Shown here one piece after another: positions 9,026-20,484 of a stretch of DNA of 64,000 bases (within the stretch, counting starts at the first letter, position 1; the number at the start of each line of letters is the position of its first letter). This DNA comes from an uncultured delta proteobacterium. Its GTDB lineage: Bacteria > Desulfobacterota > Syntrophia > Syntrophales > Smithellaceae. Position numbers and translations under genes: made by a program. The stretch is from positions 1-64,000 of the forward strand of contig CAIVQG010000003.1 of assembly GCA_903907985.1 (NCBI GenBank). Direction: 5' to 3'. Under the pieces are notes generated by a model that was given only the letters and a program-made list of their open reading frames with translations, did no database searches and had not been told where the DNA came from.

Positions 9026-10453
9026 ATGGCAGAAGAAAATATAAAAAATAATGCTTCTGATGACAACGCCGAAGGAAGAATGGAAAAATATGGTCTGGCG
9101 TTGGCTCAATGGAGTGAAAAATGGTTCCCCGATGCTCTTGTATTTGCCTTGATAGGAATAGTTATTGTTTTTATCATCGGATTATTAATTGGCGAAAGCC
9201 CCGTTAAGCTGGCCATTGAAGGAGGCAAGTCCTTCTGGGTGCTGGTGCCGTTTACTATGCAGATGGCTATGGTCATCATCGGCGGTTACGTAGTCGCATC
9301 TTCTCCTCCCGTACATAAATTAATTCAATTTCTCGCCGGCATTCCCAAAACTGGGCGGGGCGCAGTTGCCTTTGTTGCCGCTTTTTCCATGATTACGTCT
9401 CTGCTTTCCTGGGGCTTCAGCCTGATTTTCAGCGGCCTTCTGGTGCGTGAATTAACCCAGCGTGTAAAGGGCCTGGATTACAGGGCAGTAGGATCTGCCG
9501 CGTACCTGGGCCTGGGCGCTGTCTGGGCTCTGGGGCTTTCCTCATCCGCGGCACTGATGATGGCCACAAAAGGCGCTATCCCTCCCAAGCTTTATGCCAT
9601 CAGCGGTATTATACCTCTAACGCAAACACTTTTTATCTGGCCGACTTTATTAATGGCTATTCTCCTTATTATCATATCTATTGCCATTGCCTACTGGTCG
9701 GCGCCCGGACCGGAACGAGCTAAAACCGCCGCAGATTTCGGCATCAAATTCGAACCGGTTGATCTGTCTCTGGAACCGAGAAAGAAGCCGGGAGAATGGC
9801 TGGAATACAGCCCTATTCTTACTATATTAATTGTGGCTCTACTGGGATGGTATTTAGTTGATGTGTTTCAAAAATCACCTATGGGACCACTGGCAGCTCT
9901 TGATCTCAACAACTACAACCTGATTTTCATTGCCTGTGGCATGCTTTTGCACTGGACTCCCCGGAGATTTGTCCGCGCCGTTGCCGATTCTGTTCCGGCC
10001 ACTGGCGGCGTTTTAATTCAATTCCCCTTCTATGCCGTCATCTTCGGTATGATTGTCGGAACGGGAATCACCAAATGGCTTGCTGATCTGTTTGTCTCCA
10101 TCACGACACAGGGAACATATCCGCTGCTGGTAGCTCTATACTCGGCAATTCTGGGCGTATTCATTCCTTCCGGCGGTAGCAAATGGGTCCTTGAAGCTCC
10201 TTATGTGTTGCAGGCTGCTATTGAACACAAGGTCAACATGGGATGGGTCGTACAAATTTACAACGCGGCAGAAGCGCTACCGAATTTACTGAACCCCTTC
10301 TGGATGTTGCCATTACTGGGCATGCTACACATGAAGGCTCGCGATCTGGTGGGGTACTCAATGCTCCAATTAATTTTCCACATCCCTCTGGTCTTCTTCC
10401 TCTGCTGGTTATTTGCGAAGTACATACCATTTGTTGCGCCCGTACTGGGTTAA
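9026..10453 (+). CDS. Short-chain fatty acid transporter, AtoE/TIGR00366-like
   Basis: Multi-TM protein; WSEKWFPDALVFALIGIVIVF, IQFLAGIPKTGRGAVAFVAAFSMITSLLSWGFSLIFSGLLVRE typical of AtoE. Confidence 0.85.
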   Translation: MAEENIKNNASDDNAEGRMEKYGLALAQWSEKWFPDALVFALIGIVIVFIIGLLIGESPVKLAIEGGKSFWVLVPFTMQMAMVIIGGYVVASSPPVHKLIQFLAGIPKTGRGAVAFVAAFSMITSLLSWGFSLIFSGLLVRELTQRVKGLDYRAVGSAAYLGLGAVWALGLSSSAALMMATKGAIPPKLYAISGIIPLTQTLFIWPTLLMAILLIIISIAIAYWSAPGPERAKTAADFGIKFEPVDLSLEPRKKPGEWLEYSPILTILIVALLGWYLVDVFQKSPMGPLAALDLNNYNLIFIACGMLLHWTPRRFVRAVADSVPATGGVLIQFPFYAVIFGMIVGTGITKWLADLFVSITTQGTYPLLVALYSAILGVFIPSGGSKWVLEAPYVLQAAIEHKVNMGWVVQIYNAAEALPNLLNPFWMLPLLGMLHMKARDLVGYSMLQLIFHIPLVFFLCWLFAKYIPFVAPVLG

Positions 10454-10458
10454 AGCTT

Positions 10459-10500
10459 AAAGTCAGCACATTCCTCCCGGATTGTGCTGACTTTCTTTTT
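10459..10500 (+). terminator. Rho-independent terminator after the SCFA transporter
   Basis: AAAGTCAGCACA-ttcctcccggat-TGTGCTGACTTTCTTTTT perfect stem plus T-run. Confidence 0.85.
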
Positions 10501-10520
10501 CCAATTGCATCCTCTTTTTA

Positions 10521-12608
10521 TCACCCCAGAACAATCGTAGCATCAACAGCCACAGCACCTGCTGCCGTGATAATCAGGGGATTGATATCAATCTCCCTGA
10601 CCCGGGGATAAGAGATACCTATATTTCCGAGAGCTATCAGAACAGCCGCCAGTTTTTCCTTATCCAGCACCGGCGCCCCACGGAAGCCTTCCAGAAGTTT
10701 TTTACCGCGAAATCTACTGATTAGATCTAAAGCATCTTCCCTGGATAAGGGGGCCATTGCAAAAATCGTTTCATTGAAAACCTCTGCCATAATGCCACCA
10801 ATGCCCAGCATAACACAAGGCCCCAGATGAGGATCACGGATAAGCCCGGCAATAAGCTCTACCTTACCTGATACTTGCTGCTGTAGCAGAACTTTACCCT
10901 GGCCCTTCATCTTTCCCATTAATCCCGCAAACATATCCGCTGCCGTCTTCCGGTCAGGAATTCCCATCTGCACAAGACCCATTTCTGTTTTGTGGACTCC
11001 ACCTGCAACAAGGCCCTTCATCACCAGAGGATAACCGAGAGCATCGGCAGCGTTCAGACATTCCTCGACATTATCTACGAGTTTTTCCTTAACTACCGGA
11101 ATGTCATAACTTTGCAGTATCTGCTTGGAGACATACTCATCTTGCGCCCCCGTGGTAGACTCCAGAATCAGCCTTTGATCAGGTGATAAAGATCCGCCGG
11201 AAAAAGTCAGCTGTTGAACCGGGGCATTAATTGCCGTTCGGGGACGAAAAACAGTATCCAGACACTCGACCATCCGGTAAAGTTCCTGAAACACGGGAAC
11301 CCCCAAAGACATTGCTTCCTTCTGATAGCGAAACACCTCCTCGCGTAGCCCCATAAGCAATACAAAAACAGGCTTACAAGCATTTTTGGCCTGAGCAGCA
11401 ATATCAGCAAGATCAAATTTTACGCGGGCATTACCGGGAAAAGTTATCAGCAATGCGGCGTCAACACCGTGATCGGCAAGGACTGCTTGCAGCGACTCCT
11501 GATAAACATCGACATCTGTTCCTATATTCTTTTCTATGGCGGGCCAGATATCCACGGGATTAGTCGCCGGCATCCAGGCGGGAAAAAGCTTTTGTAAGGC
11601 GCTTTTTGTCTGCTCTGACAATACGGCAACAGATAGATGCATTTGATCAATAAAATCGGCGGCAACGATACCCGATGCACCGCTAAACGTTAACACTGCC
11701 ACCCGCCCGCTCCCGGCGGGACGTTGCGGATAGATAGCCAGCGAACGGCATATATCCATCATTTGCTTGAAATCATTGGCCTCAAAAACGCCGGCCTGAG
11801 CAAGAACTCCGGCGAGCACCCGATGATTCGAAGCCAGTGATGCCGTATGACTCATTGCGGCTTCGGCACCTTTCGGACTTTTACCGCCTTTCAGTACAAC
11901 AATAGGCTTAGGACATTTGCGGCACAACTCGACAAACCTGCGGCCGGAGGGAATTGATTCCAGATAAAAACCAATAACTCCGGTATCCGGATCATTGATA
12001 AAATACTCCAAAAGATCACATTCATTCACATCAACTTTATTGCCGATCGAGCAGACTTTGCTCACACCCATAATCCCGTTACTCATTATATCAACGAGAA
12101 AACTGGCCGACAACATCCCACTCTGAACAACGAGGGAAACGGATCCCGCAGCAAAACCTCTTTTTACGGCCTCAGCGGACATGAAAGAAAATACATTGTT
12201 ATTTACCGCATCCACCAATCCCATGCAATTAGGACCCCACAAGCGGATGCCTGATTTGCGGGCCAGTTCGGCGAGCTTTTGCTGCAGAAGCTGACCATCG
12301 GGGCCGGTTTCGGCAAATCCTCCTGATTCAATGATGACACCGGGAATTTTCTTCACGATGCATTCTTCAATAGCAGTCAACACCTGCCGGGCGGGAACAA
12401 AGACGATAGCCAGATCGACGGCTGCGGGAATGTCCTCGAGTGAAGAATAGCACGTAAGTCCTTCGATCTGCTGATATCTCGGATTGACCGGATAAATGTC
12501 ACCTTGAAAACAGGTAAGCAGATTTTTAATGATTGCGTTGCCGCCCTTGAGCGGATTGGGTGTGGCTCCGATAACAACAACCGCTTGAGGCTTAAAGAAA
12601 AAATCCAT
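10521..12608 (-). CDS. Acetate/acyl-CoA ligase (ADP-forming), fused alpha-beta subunits
   Basis: MDFFFKPQAVVVIGATPNPLKGGNAIIKNL (CoA-binding), internal Succ-CoA ligase domain, C-terminal ATP-grasp KGLVAGGVHKTEMGLVQMGI; ATG at 12608 more likely than the track start at 12662. Confidence 0.85.
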   Translation of the reverse strand: MDFFFKPQAVVVIGATPNPLKGGNAIIKNLLTCFQGDIYPVNPRYQQIEGLTCYSSLEDIPAAVDLAIVFVPARQVLTAIEECIVKKIPGVIIESGGFAETGPDGQLLQQKLAELARKSGIRLWGPNCMGLVDAVNNNVFSFMSAEAVKRGFAAGSVSLVVQSGMLSASFLVDIMSNGIMGVSKVCSIGNKVDVNECDLLEYFINDPDTGVIGFYLESIPSGRRFVELCRKCPKPIVVLKGGKSPKGAEAAMSHTASLASNHRVLAGVLAQAGVFEANDFKQMMDICRSLAIYPQRPAGSGRVAVLTFSGASGIVAADFIDQMHLSVAVLSEQTKSALQKLFPAWMPATNPVDIWPAIEKNIGTDVDVYQESLQAVLADHGVDAALLITFPGNARVKFDLADIAAQAKNACKPVFVLLMGLREEVFRYQKEAMSLGVPVFQELYRMVECLDTVFRPRTAINAPVQQLTFSGGSLSPDQRLILESTTGAQDEYVSKQILQSYDIPVVKEKLVDNVEECLNAADALGYPLVMKGLVAGGVHKTEMGLVQMGIPDRKTAADMFAGLMGKMKGQGKVLLQQQVSGKVELIAGLIRDPHLGPCVMLGIGGIMAEVFNETIFAMAPLSREDALDLISRFRGKKLLEGFRGAPVLDKEKLAAVLIALGNIGISYPRVREIDINPLIITAAGAVAVDATIVLG

Positions 12609-12645
12609 AAAAACTCCTTGGGCAATGAATCTAGTAGCTATCAAT

Positions 12646-12682
12646 AAAAAAGGGCAGCACACTCAATAATGCGCTGCCCCTG
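12646..12682 (-). terminator. Rho-independent terminator downstream of atpC
   Basis: Reverse strand GGGGCAGCGCA-ttattgag-TGTGCTGCCCTTTTTT. Confidence 0.8.
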
Positions 12683-12704
12683 GTCTATACCAAAATGATC
12701 TATC

Positions 12705-13109
12705 TTATTTTTCGGCGACGCGAATACGTGTAACTGCCCTAATTAACGCCAGATTGATTCTTTCATATTCGCTATTTTCCTTCGCCATCTGAGCAAGGCT
12801 AGACTCCGCCTTCTCTTTTGCTCTTTGGGCTCTGTCTTTATCAATGCCATCAGATCTTTCAGCGGTTTCAATCAGCACTGTTACTTTTTCCGCCGTCACT
12901 TCCGCAAAACCTGTATTGATGGCATAATACGTTTTCTTTCCGTCTTTGGTGAAATTCAATTCCCCAATATCCACCGACGTCAAAAATGCCTCATGCCCCC
13001 GCAACACGCCGAATTCACCTTCCGTACCAGGAATGGTAACTTCTTCCACGCTACCGGTAAACGCCATTTTTTCCGGGGTCACAATTTCCAGTATTAATTC
13101 GTCTGACAT
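12705..13109 (-). CDS. atpC: ATP synthase F1 subunit epsilon
   Basis: [40 protein letters not shown]. Confidence 0.95.
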   Translation of the reverse strand: MSDELILEIVTPEKMAFTGSVEEVTIPGTEGEFGVLRGHEAFLTSVDIGELNFTKDGKKTYYAINTGFAEVTAEKVTVLIETAERSDGIDKDRAQRAKEKAESSLAQMAKENSEYERINLALIRAVTRIRVAEK

Positions 13110-13121
13110 TTACTTCCTCAC

Positions 13122-14564
<1,443 letters not shown>

Positions 14565-14592
14565 TCATCAGCAGCAAAATGCTGCAAATATA

Positions 14593-15468
14593 TTATCCCT
14601 TAGATAAGGCCTCGGTGCCGCCGACAATATCCATCAACTCCGCCGTAATCGCCGCCTGTCTGGCCTTGTTCATCTTCAACGTCAAGGAACTGATTAATTC
14701 TTCGCAATTGCGGGTAGCATTATCCATTGATGCCATACGTGCTCCGTTTTCGCCGGCTGACGTTTCCAGCAGGGCGCGAAAAACTAAAACATGAACGTAC
14801 ATAGGCAGAAGTTTCTGCAATAAAACTTCGTCAGACGGTTCATATTCATAATCCTGCCTGTTTTCGGATTCAACATCAACATTTTGTCCGATGGAAGGCA
14901 GGGGAAATAACCTGACGACTGTCGGACGCTGAACAGCCACATTGACAAATTGATTATAAATCAAATAAAGTTCATCATATTCTTCATCGATAAATGGATT
15001 AATCACATCGTCGGCGATGGAAACAGCCAGGGTCATGTCAAACTTGCCAAAAACATCGATCCGCTGCGTAATCACATTCGCTTTCTTCCGGAAAAAATCT
15101 CTTCCTTTACGGCCAACATTGATTAACGCAACGTCCTTGCCTTCTTTGATTTTATCGCGCATGAACCTTTCGGTTGACTTGATTAAATTGGTATTGAAAC
15201 CACCGCAAAGGCCGCGGTCTGAAGTCATGCAGATTACTCTGATTTTTTTAGGATCACGGACAGCCAACAAAGGATGGGACATGGTGTCCACGCGTAAGGC
15301 CAGACTGTTGAGTACATCCATAAACTTACCGGCATAAGGACGGAAATTTTCCATCCTCGATTGCGCTGCCTTAAACTTGGACGCGGCTACCATGTTCATA
15401 GCACGCGTAATTTGTTTTGTTTTTTGAACAGCGCCGACTTTTCTTTTTATGTCTTTCAGCGAGGCCAC
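14593..15468 (-). CDS. atpG: ATP synthase F1 subunit gamma
   Basis: MASLKDIKRKVGAVQKTKQITRAMNMVAASKFKAAQ; C-terminal ITAELMDIVGGTEAL. Confidence 0.97.
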   Translation of the reverse strand: MASLKDIKRKVGAVQKTKQITRAMNMVAASKFKAAQSRMENFRPYAGKFMDVLNSLALRVDTMSHPLLAVRDPKKIRVICMTSDRGLCGGFNTNLIKSTERFMRDKIKEGKDVALINVGRKGRDFFRKKANVITQRIDVFGKFDMTLAVSIADDVINPFIDEEYDELYLIYNQFVNVAVQRPTVVRLFPLPSIGQNVDVESENRQDYEYEPSDEVLLQKLLPMYVHVLVFRALLETSAGENGARMASMDNATRNCEELISSLTLKMNKARQAAITAELMDIVGGTEALSKG

Positions 15469-15503
15469 TAATAAATTCTCCTCAACTAATTAAATTATTT
15501 GAC

Positions 15504-17018
15504 TTATTCAGAAACAAAGACCGAATCAAATTCCGTCAGCATTTCTTTCATCTTCTTTTCCAATTCCGGCGATATAACTTTCTTTTCTTCAATTTCTTTC
15601 ATTATTGCCGGATGTTTAGCTTCCACGAAACTCAACAATTGTTCCTCGTAGATACGTACTTTTTCCACTTCATATTTATCAATAAATCCTCGAGTTCCCG
15701 CAAAAAGCACTACAATCTGCTTGGAAAGAGACATCGGCTGGAACTGCGGTTGTTTCAACAATTCAACAAGACGGACACCGCGATCCAGCTGCGCCTGTGT
15801 GGACTTGTCCAGATCGCTGCCAAACTGGGCAAAAGCCGCTAATTCGCGAAATTGCGCCAGATCAAGTTTGAGGGTGCCGGCAACCTGTTTCATCGCCTTA
15901 ACCTGAGCCGCACCACCGACTCGCGACACTGACAAACCGACATTGATTGCCGGACGGACACCGGAGAAGAACGAACTTGGTTCCAGATATACCTGACCGT
16001 CGGTAATAGAGATAACGTTTGTCGGAATATATGCCGAAACGTCGCCGGCCTGGGTCTCAATAACAGGCAGCGCCGTGAGCGACCCGCCGCCCAGTTCCGG
16101 GCTCACGCGACAAGCACGTTCCAGCAACCGGGAATGGTTATAAAAAATATCGCCCGGGAAAGCTTCACGTCCGGGAGGACGGCGCAGCAGAAGTGATATC
16201 TGCCGGTAGGCAACAGCCTGCTTGGAAAGATCGTCGTAAATAATTAATGCGTCCTGACCTTTATCGCGGAAATACTCGCCGATAGAACAACCGGCATAAG
16301 CGGCGACATACTGGAGAGTTGCCGGGTCACTGGCGCAACCGGCCACAACGCAGGTATAGGACATCGCATCATGCTTCTTTAAATTTTCCACAACCTGGGC
16401 AACGGTTGATTTTTTCTGGCCGATGGCAACGTAGACACATTTGACTCCGGTATCTTTTTGTCGAATGATGGAGTCAACGCAAATTGCCGTTTTACCGATT
16501 TGACGATCGCCAATAATCAATTCCCGCTGACCACGGCCAATTGGCGTCATGGCATCAATTGCTTTTAAGCCCGTGTAAAGTGGTTCATTAACCGGTTGAC
16601 GTTGAATAACACCCGGGGCAACCATTTCAATACGCCGGTATTCATTGGTTTCAATCGGGCCTTTCCCGTCCAGAGGCTTTCCTGTTGCATCAATGACCCG
16701 GCCAAGTAATCCTTCACCGACCGGCACTTGTGCAATTTTACCTGTTCTCTTAACAATATCGCCTTCCTTAATGTGTGTCACTTCACCCAGAACGGCAACA
16801 CCGACATTATCGGCTTCCAGATTGAGAACCATTCCTAAAATGCCACCCGGGAATTCCAGAAGCTCCATAGCCATTGCATTCTGCACACCGTAAACTCTGG
16901 CAATACCGTCACCGACGGACAAGACAGTTCCGGTCTCGCTTATATCCAGCTTTTTTTCATAGCTTTTGATTTGCTCAGAAATGATTTGACTGATTTCTTC
17001 CGCCTTAATTGTTTCCAT
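15504..17018 (-). CDS. atpA: ATP synthase F1 subunit alpha
   Basis: [42 protein letters not shown]. Confidence 0.98.
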   Translation of the reverse strand: METIKAEEISQIISEQIKSYEKKLDISETGTVLSVGDGIARVYGVQNAMAMELLEFPGGILGMVLNLEADNVGVAVLGEVTHIKEGDIVKRTGKIAQVPVGEGLLGRVIDATGKPLDGKGPIETNEYRRIEMVAPGVIQRQPVNEPLYTGLKAIDAMTPIGRGQRELIIGDRQIGKTAICVDSIIRQKDTGVKCVYVAIGQKKSTVAQVVENLKKHDAMSYTCVVAGCASDPATLQYVAAYAGCSIGEYFRDKGQDALIIYDDLSKQAVAYRQISLLLRRPPGREAFPGDIFYNHSRLLERACRVSPELGGGSLTALPVIETQAGDVSAYIPTNVISITDGQVYLEPSSFFSGVRPAINVGLSVSRVGGAAQVKAMKQVAGTLKLDLAQFRELAAFAQFGSDLDKSTQAQLDRGVRLVELLKQPQFQPMSLSKQIVVLFAGTRGFIDKYEVEKVRIYEEQLLSFVEAKHPAIMKEIEEKKVISPELEKKMKEMLTEFDSVFVSE

Positions 17019-17021
17019 GCC

Positions 17022-17564
17022 TTATCTTGCCTCCCCTAAGAGATTCCTCATGTTGTTCAATTGATTTTTGATACTGCCATCGTAAAGTGTATCTCCAACC
17101 CCGATAACTATTCCTCCTAAAAGGGCGGGGTCTTTTTCTACAGTCATTTCTACCTGCCGGCCGGTTAATTTTTCCAAACTGGAACTGATATAAGCTTGCA
17201 TTTCGGCAGAAAGAGGAAAAGCAGTCTTTAAATTAACACTTACTTTTTTCAGTTCTTCATCCATCATCTGCCTGTAGCAGATGGTTATATCGGGCAATAC
17301 TTCAATTCTTTTTTTATCGACCAGCAACTTTAAAAAATTGATTGTCATAGCCGAAAGCTGAAGCTTACTGATAAGTTTTTCCACAACGTTTTTTTTGATT
17401 GCCTGCTCAAAAACGGGATTGGCTAAAAATTCCCGCAAATTTTGATCCTGATTAATGAAGGACGAAAATTGCGCCAGCTCATTATAATAGCCTTCGAGCT
17501 TATTTTCCCCTGCCGCAATATCAAAAAAAGCGCGCGCATAACGTTTGGAAATATTGCTGATCAA
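17022..17564 (-). CDS. atpH: ATP synthase F1 subunit delta
   Basis: ISKRYARAFFDIAAGENKLEGYYNELAQF...DPALLGGIVIGVGDTLYDGSIKNQL. Confidence 0.95.
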   Translation of the reverse strand: MISNISKRYARAFFDIAAGENKLEGYYNELAQFSSFINQDQNLREFLANPVFEQAIKKNVVEKLISKLQLSAMTINFLKLLVDKKRIEVLPDITICYRQMMDEELKKVSVNLKTAFPLSAEMQAYISSSLEKLTGRQVEMTVEKDPALLGGIVIGVGDTLYDGSIKNQLNNMRNLLGEAR

Positions 17565-18151
17565 TTTTTGTTCACCGCCTTTTCCATGTATTCCCTTACT
17601 ATCGTCTCGTGATCATGCACGGTAATGTTCCTTCTTAATATTTCTTCCGCCATTTGGACGGAAAGCCTTACTGCTTCTGCACGCAATTGGTCAGATGCTT
17701 TCTTTAATTCCTGCTCAGTTCGCAGATGTGAATCTTCTTTAATTTTCTTGGCAACTTTTTCGGCATCGGCAATAATCTTTTGCTTTTCAACAACACCCTG
17801 AGCTTTAATCATCTCGAAGATACCGTCGATCTCCGCCGATGCTTTATCTATTTTTTCCGAATACTCTCTAAATTTTGCTTCTGCTTCGTTTTTTTGTCGC
17901 GCTGCTTTTTCCAGAGAATCTTTAATATCCTGCCGGCGCCCGACAAAGAATTCTTTTATTTTTGCCGCCAGCATCCAATAAAGAAACCCGACGAGCACCA
18001 CAAAATCAAGCGTCTTCCAGAAAAATTCAATCCATTTTTTCCCATCATGGCCGCCCTCTCCCCCGCCGGAAGCATAAGCAATCGAGGCCGGAAGCAGAAA
18101 CAGGACTAAAAACAATAACTGTATACTCGTTGATTTAAAAAAATTTTTCAT
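17561..18151 (-). CDS. atpF: ATP synthase F0 subunit b
   Basis: N-terminal TM helix then a long charged coiled coil; position upstream of atpH. Confidence 0.9.
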   Translation of the reverse strand: MKNFFKSTSIQLLFLVLFLLPASIAYASGGGEGGHDGKKWIEFFWKTLDFVVLVGFLYWMLAAKIKEFFVGRRQDIKDSLEKAARQKNEAEAKFREYSEKIDKASAEIDGIFEMIKAQGVVEKQKIIADAEKVAKKIKEDSHLRTEQELKKASDQLRAEAVRLSVQMAEEILRRNITVHDHETIVREYMEKAVNKN

Positions 18152-18582
18152 TGAACAGACCTCCCCATCACCTTCTGCGCAATCTCTAAAGATAACTTCC
18201 GGGATTGACTGTCCAGGGTTTGGCGAGCAATCTGGATTTCTTTATCCATTTTTTGTTGAAATTCCTGCATCATTAGCGGAATTTCATTGCGCACAGCATC
18301 GACAATCTTTTTGGCTTGATCCGTTCCCTCTTTAATGATTTCTTTTTTTAACTCGGAAGCGTTTGATTTGGCTAGTTTCAGCTTTTCCTCATATTCAGCG
18401 GCTCTTTTATCGACTGATTCGTTAAAAAGCTTGATTTCGCTTTCCAACTCATCGAGCTGTTTCTTGCGGCGTTCAATTATGGAAAGGAGAGGTTTATAAA
18501 GCAGTACATTCAGAATAAAAACTAAAGCCAAAAAAGTAATCATCTGGATAAAAATTGTATAATTGGGGATAACGCTAACCAC
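18148..18582 (-). CDS. ATP synthase F0 subunit b' (second b-type subunit)
   Basis: Short TM N-terminus plus coiled coil; 4-nt overlap with atpF. Confidence 0.88.
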   Translation of the reverse strand: MVSVIPNYTIFIQMITFLALVFILNVLLYKPLLSIIERRKKQLDELESEIKLFNESVDKRAAEYEEKLKLAKSNASELKKEIIKEGTDQAKKIVDAVRNEIPLMMQEFQQKMDKEIQIARQTLDSQSRKLSLEIAQKVMGRSVQ

Positions 18583-18827
18583 GGCTTACCTCACATCATT
18601 TTGCGTACTCGTTAATTTTGACCCTCATTACAAATATATTTTTCACAGTGCATATAAAAGCGTGTTTAAGCATCAGAAATACCGCTTCCAATCATTAAAA
18701 ACCGCGCGTTACTAATCACAACCTATTTTGCTTGTCAAGCTTTTTTCTGACCAGTAGTCTAATTTTTTTAAAATATTAATATTACCAATACTAACGACAG
18801 GTTGAAAGTAAATGAAAAGCAATGAAA

Positions 18828-19205
18828 TCAAACTGCTTCGGCAACCACATTTTTTTGCCCTGTTGCATCCGACATATGCGATCTCCCCTCGAAAAAAGCA
18901 CCTTCTTCCATAACAAATACGGGCGTTCGAACATCACCGTAAAATTTGCCAGTGGAATGGATGTTAATTTTTTCTTTGACATCAATGTTTCCATGAACGT
19001 CGCCACCAATATAAACACTATTTACGGCAATATTGGCTTTGACCAGTGCTCCTTCGCCAATAACCAGCGACCCCTGACCATAAACTTCACCCTGAAAATC
19101 GCCATCAATCCGGACAGCGCCGTTGAAAATAAGCTTACCGATAAACTCGGCTCCTTTGCCTAAAAACGCGCGAACTTCTTCAACGTCTTTCTTTTTCTCC
19201 CACAT
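18828..19205 (-). CDS. Bactofilin (polymer-forming cytoskeletal protein)
   Basis: FLGKGAEFIGKLIFNGAVRIDGDFQGEVYGQGSLVIGEGALVKANIAVNSVYIGGDVHGNIDVKEKINIHSTGKFYGDV; ATG at 19205 more likely than the track start. Confidence 0.93.
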   Translation of the reverse strand: MWEKKKDVEEVRAFLGKGAEFIGKLIFNGAVRIDGDFQGEVYGQGSLVIGEGALVKANIAVNSVYIGGDVHGNIDVKEKINIHSTGKFYGDVRTPVFVMEEGAFFEGRSHMSDATGQKNVVAEAV

Positions 19206-19324
19206 ATACTTCTCCTTGCGGCTTGATAAAATTATTCGCCATTTCGCTTTCAAAGAATAACGGGGCGGCGAGGAGTAAGCTAACGACGCTGCCAACAAAG
19301 TTAGTCAAAGAAAGCGGAATGGTA

Positions 19325-20440
19325 CTAGCGTTGTAAAATTAATCTGCGCACACTAACATTCATTAACAATCCAATCGCCGTCAATAAAACAATCATCGCA
19401 GAACCGCCATAACTCAAAAAGGGCAGTGGAATGCCGACAACCGGCAGTATTCCCAAAACCATTCCGGCATTGATAAAAATTTCCCAAGAGATCAATGCAG
19501 TTATTCCAAAGGCGATTAATGTGCCTAATAAATCTCTGGAATGCAAGGCAATTTTCAATCCCCAGAAGATCAAGGACATAAACAGGATAAACAAAAACAA
19601 GGCACCGATAAAACCCCATTCTTCGGCAAAAACGGAGAAAACAAAATCGGTCTGCTGTTCCGGCAAAAATTTCAACTGCGTCTGGGAACCTTTTAAAAAT
19701 CCTTTACCCAAAATCCCCCCCGACCCAATAGCAATCATTGATTGAATGATATGATAGCCTGTACCCAAAGGATCGTTCTCGGGATTAAGAAAGGTAATTA
19801 ATCGGTCTCTCTGGTAATCTTTCAGAAAATGCCACCCGAGCGGCATCAACATTAAACCTCCGGCGAAAACAATAGCAACCGATTTCCAGTTCACACCAAT
19901 AAAAAACACAATGGATGCAAAAACGATTATTATAATTAAGGCCGTACCTAAGTCCGGTTGCTTTAAGATCAGCAGGAAAGGCAACATAATCATTAAAAAA
20001 GGAATGACTAGTTCTTTTAAGGTGTAAGGTTCATTGGATTTATGATCATCAAAGTAACGTGCTAATGCCAAGATTATCGTCAGCTTCATTAATTCCGAAG
20101 GTTGAAAGGAAAAGCTGCCGAGAGCAATCCAGCGCTGTGAACCATTAGCCGTATAACCGTAAAGAAAGACAACCACCAGAAGGGCAACAGAGATACCATA
20201 AATCACATACGCGCCTTCACTGATTACTCGGTAATCAATTAAAAAAACAACCATCATAAAAAACGAACCCAACAAAACCCATTGGACCTGCTTTAAATAA
20301 AGAGGGATTTGCTTCTCGTTCAGACTGAAGACTGCAGAGTAGATATTTATAATGCCGATTGCACAGATACCAAGCACAAGCGCGAGAAGTGTCCAGTCAA
20401 AATATTGAAAAATCCGGCGATCAAATTTAAAAAAAAGCAT
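19325..20440 (-). CDS. rodA: Rod shape-determining protein RodA (SEDS glycosyltransferase)
   Basis: SEDS signatures (ANGSQRWIALGSFSFQPSELMKL, LPVVGIPLPFLSYGGSAM) next to PBP2. Confidence 0.96.
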   Translation of the reverse strand: MLFFKFDRRIFQYFDWTLLALVLGICAIGIINIYSAVFSLNEKQIPLYLKQVQWVLLGSFFMMVVFLIDYRVISEGAYVIYGISVALLVVVFLYGYTANGSQRWIALGSFSFQPSELMKLTIILALARYFDDHKSNEPYTLKELVIPFLMIMLPFLLILKQPDLGTALIIIIVFASIVFFIGVNWKSVAIVFAGGLMLMPLGWHFLKDYQRDRLITFLNPENDPLGTGYHIIQSMIAIGSGGILGKGFLKGSQTQLKFLPEQQTDFVFSVFAEEWGFIGALFLFILFMSLIFWGLKIALHSRDLLGTLIAFGITALISWEIFINAGMVLGILPVVGIPLPFLSYGGSAMIVLLTAIGLLMNVSVRRLILQR

Positions 20441-20484
20441 AACCCACCTGAAAAAATTTTAATTGCCGGCAACCGGCTTTACGA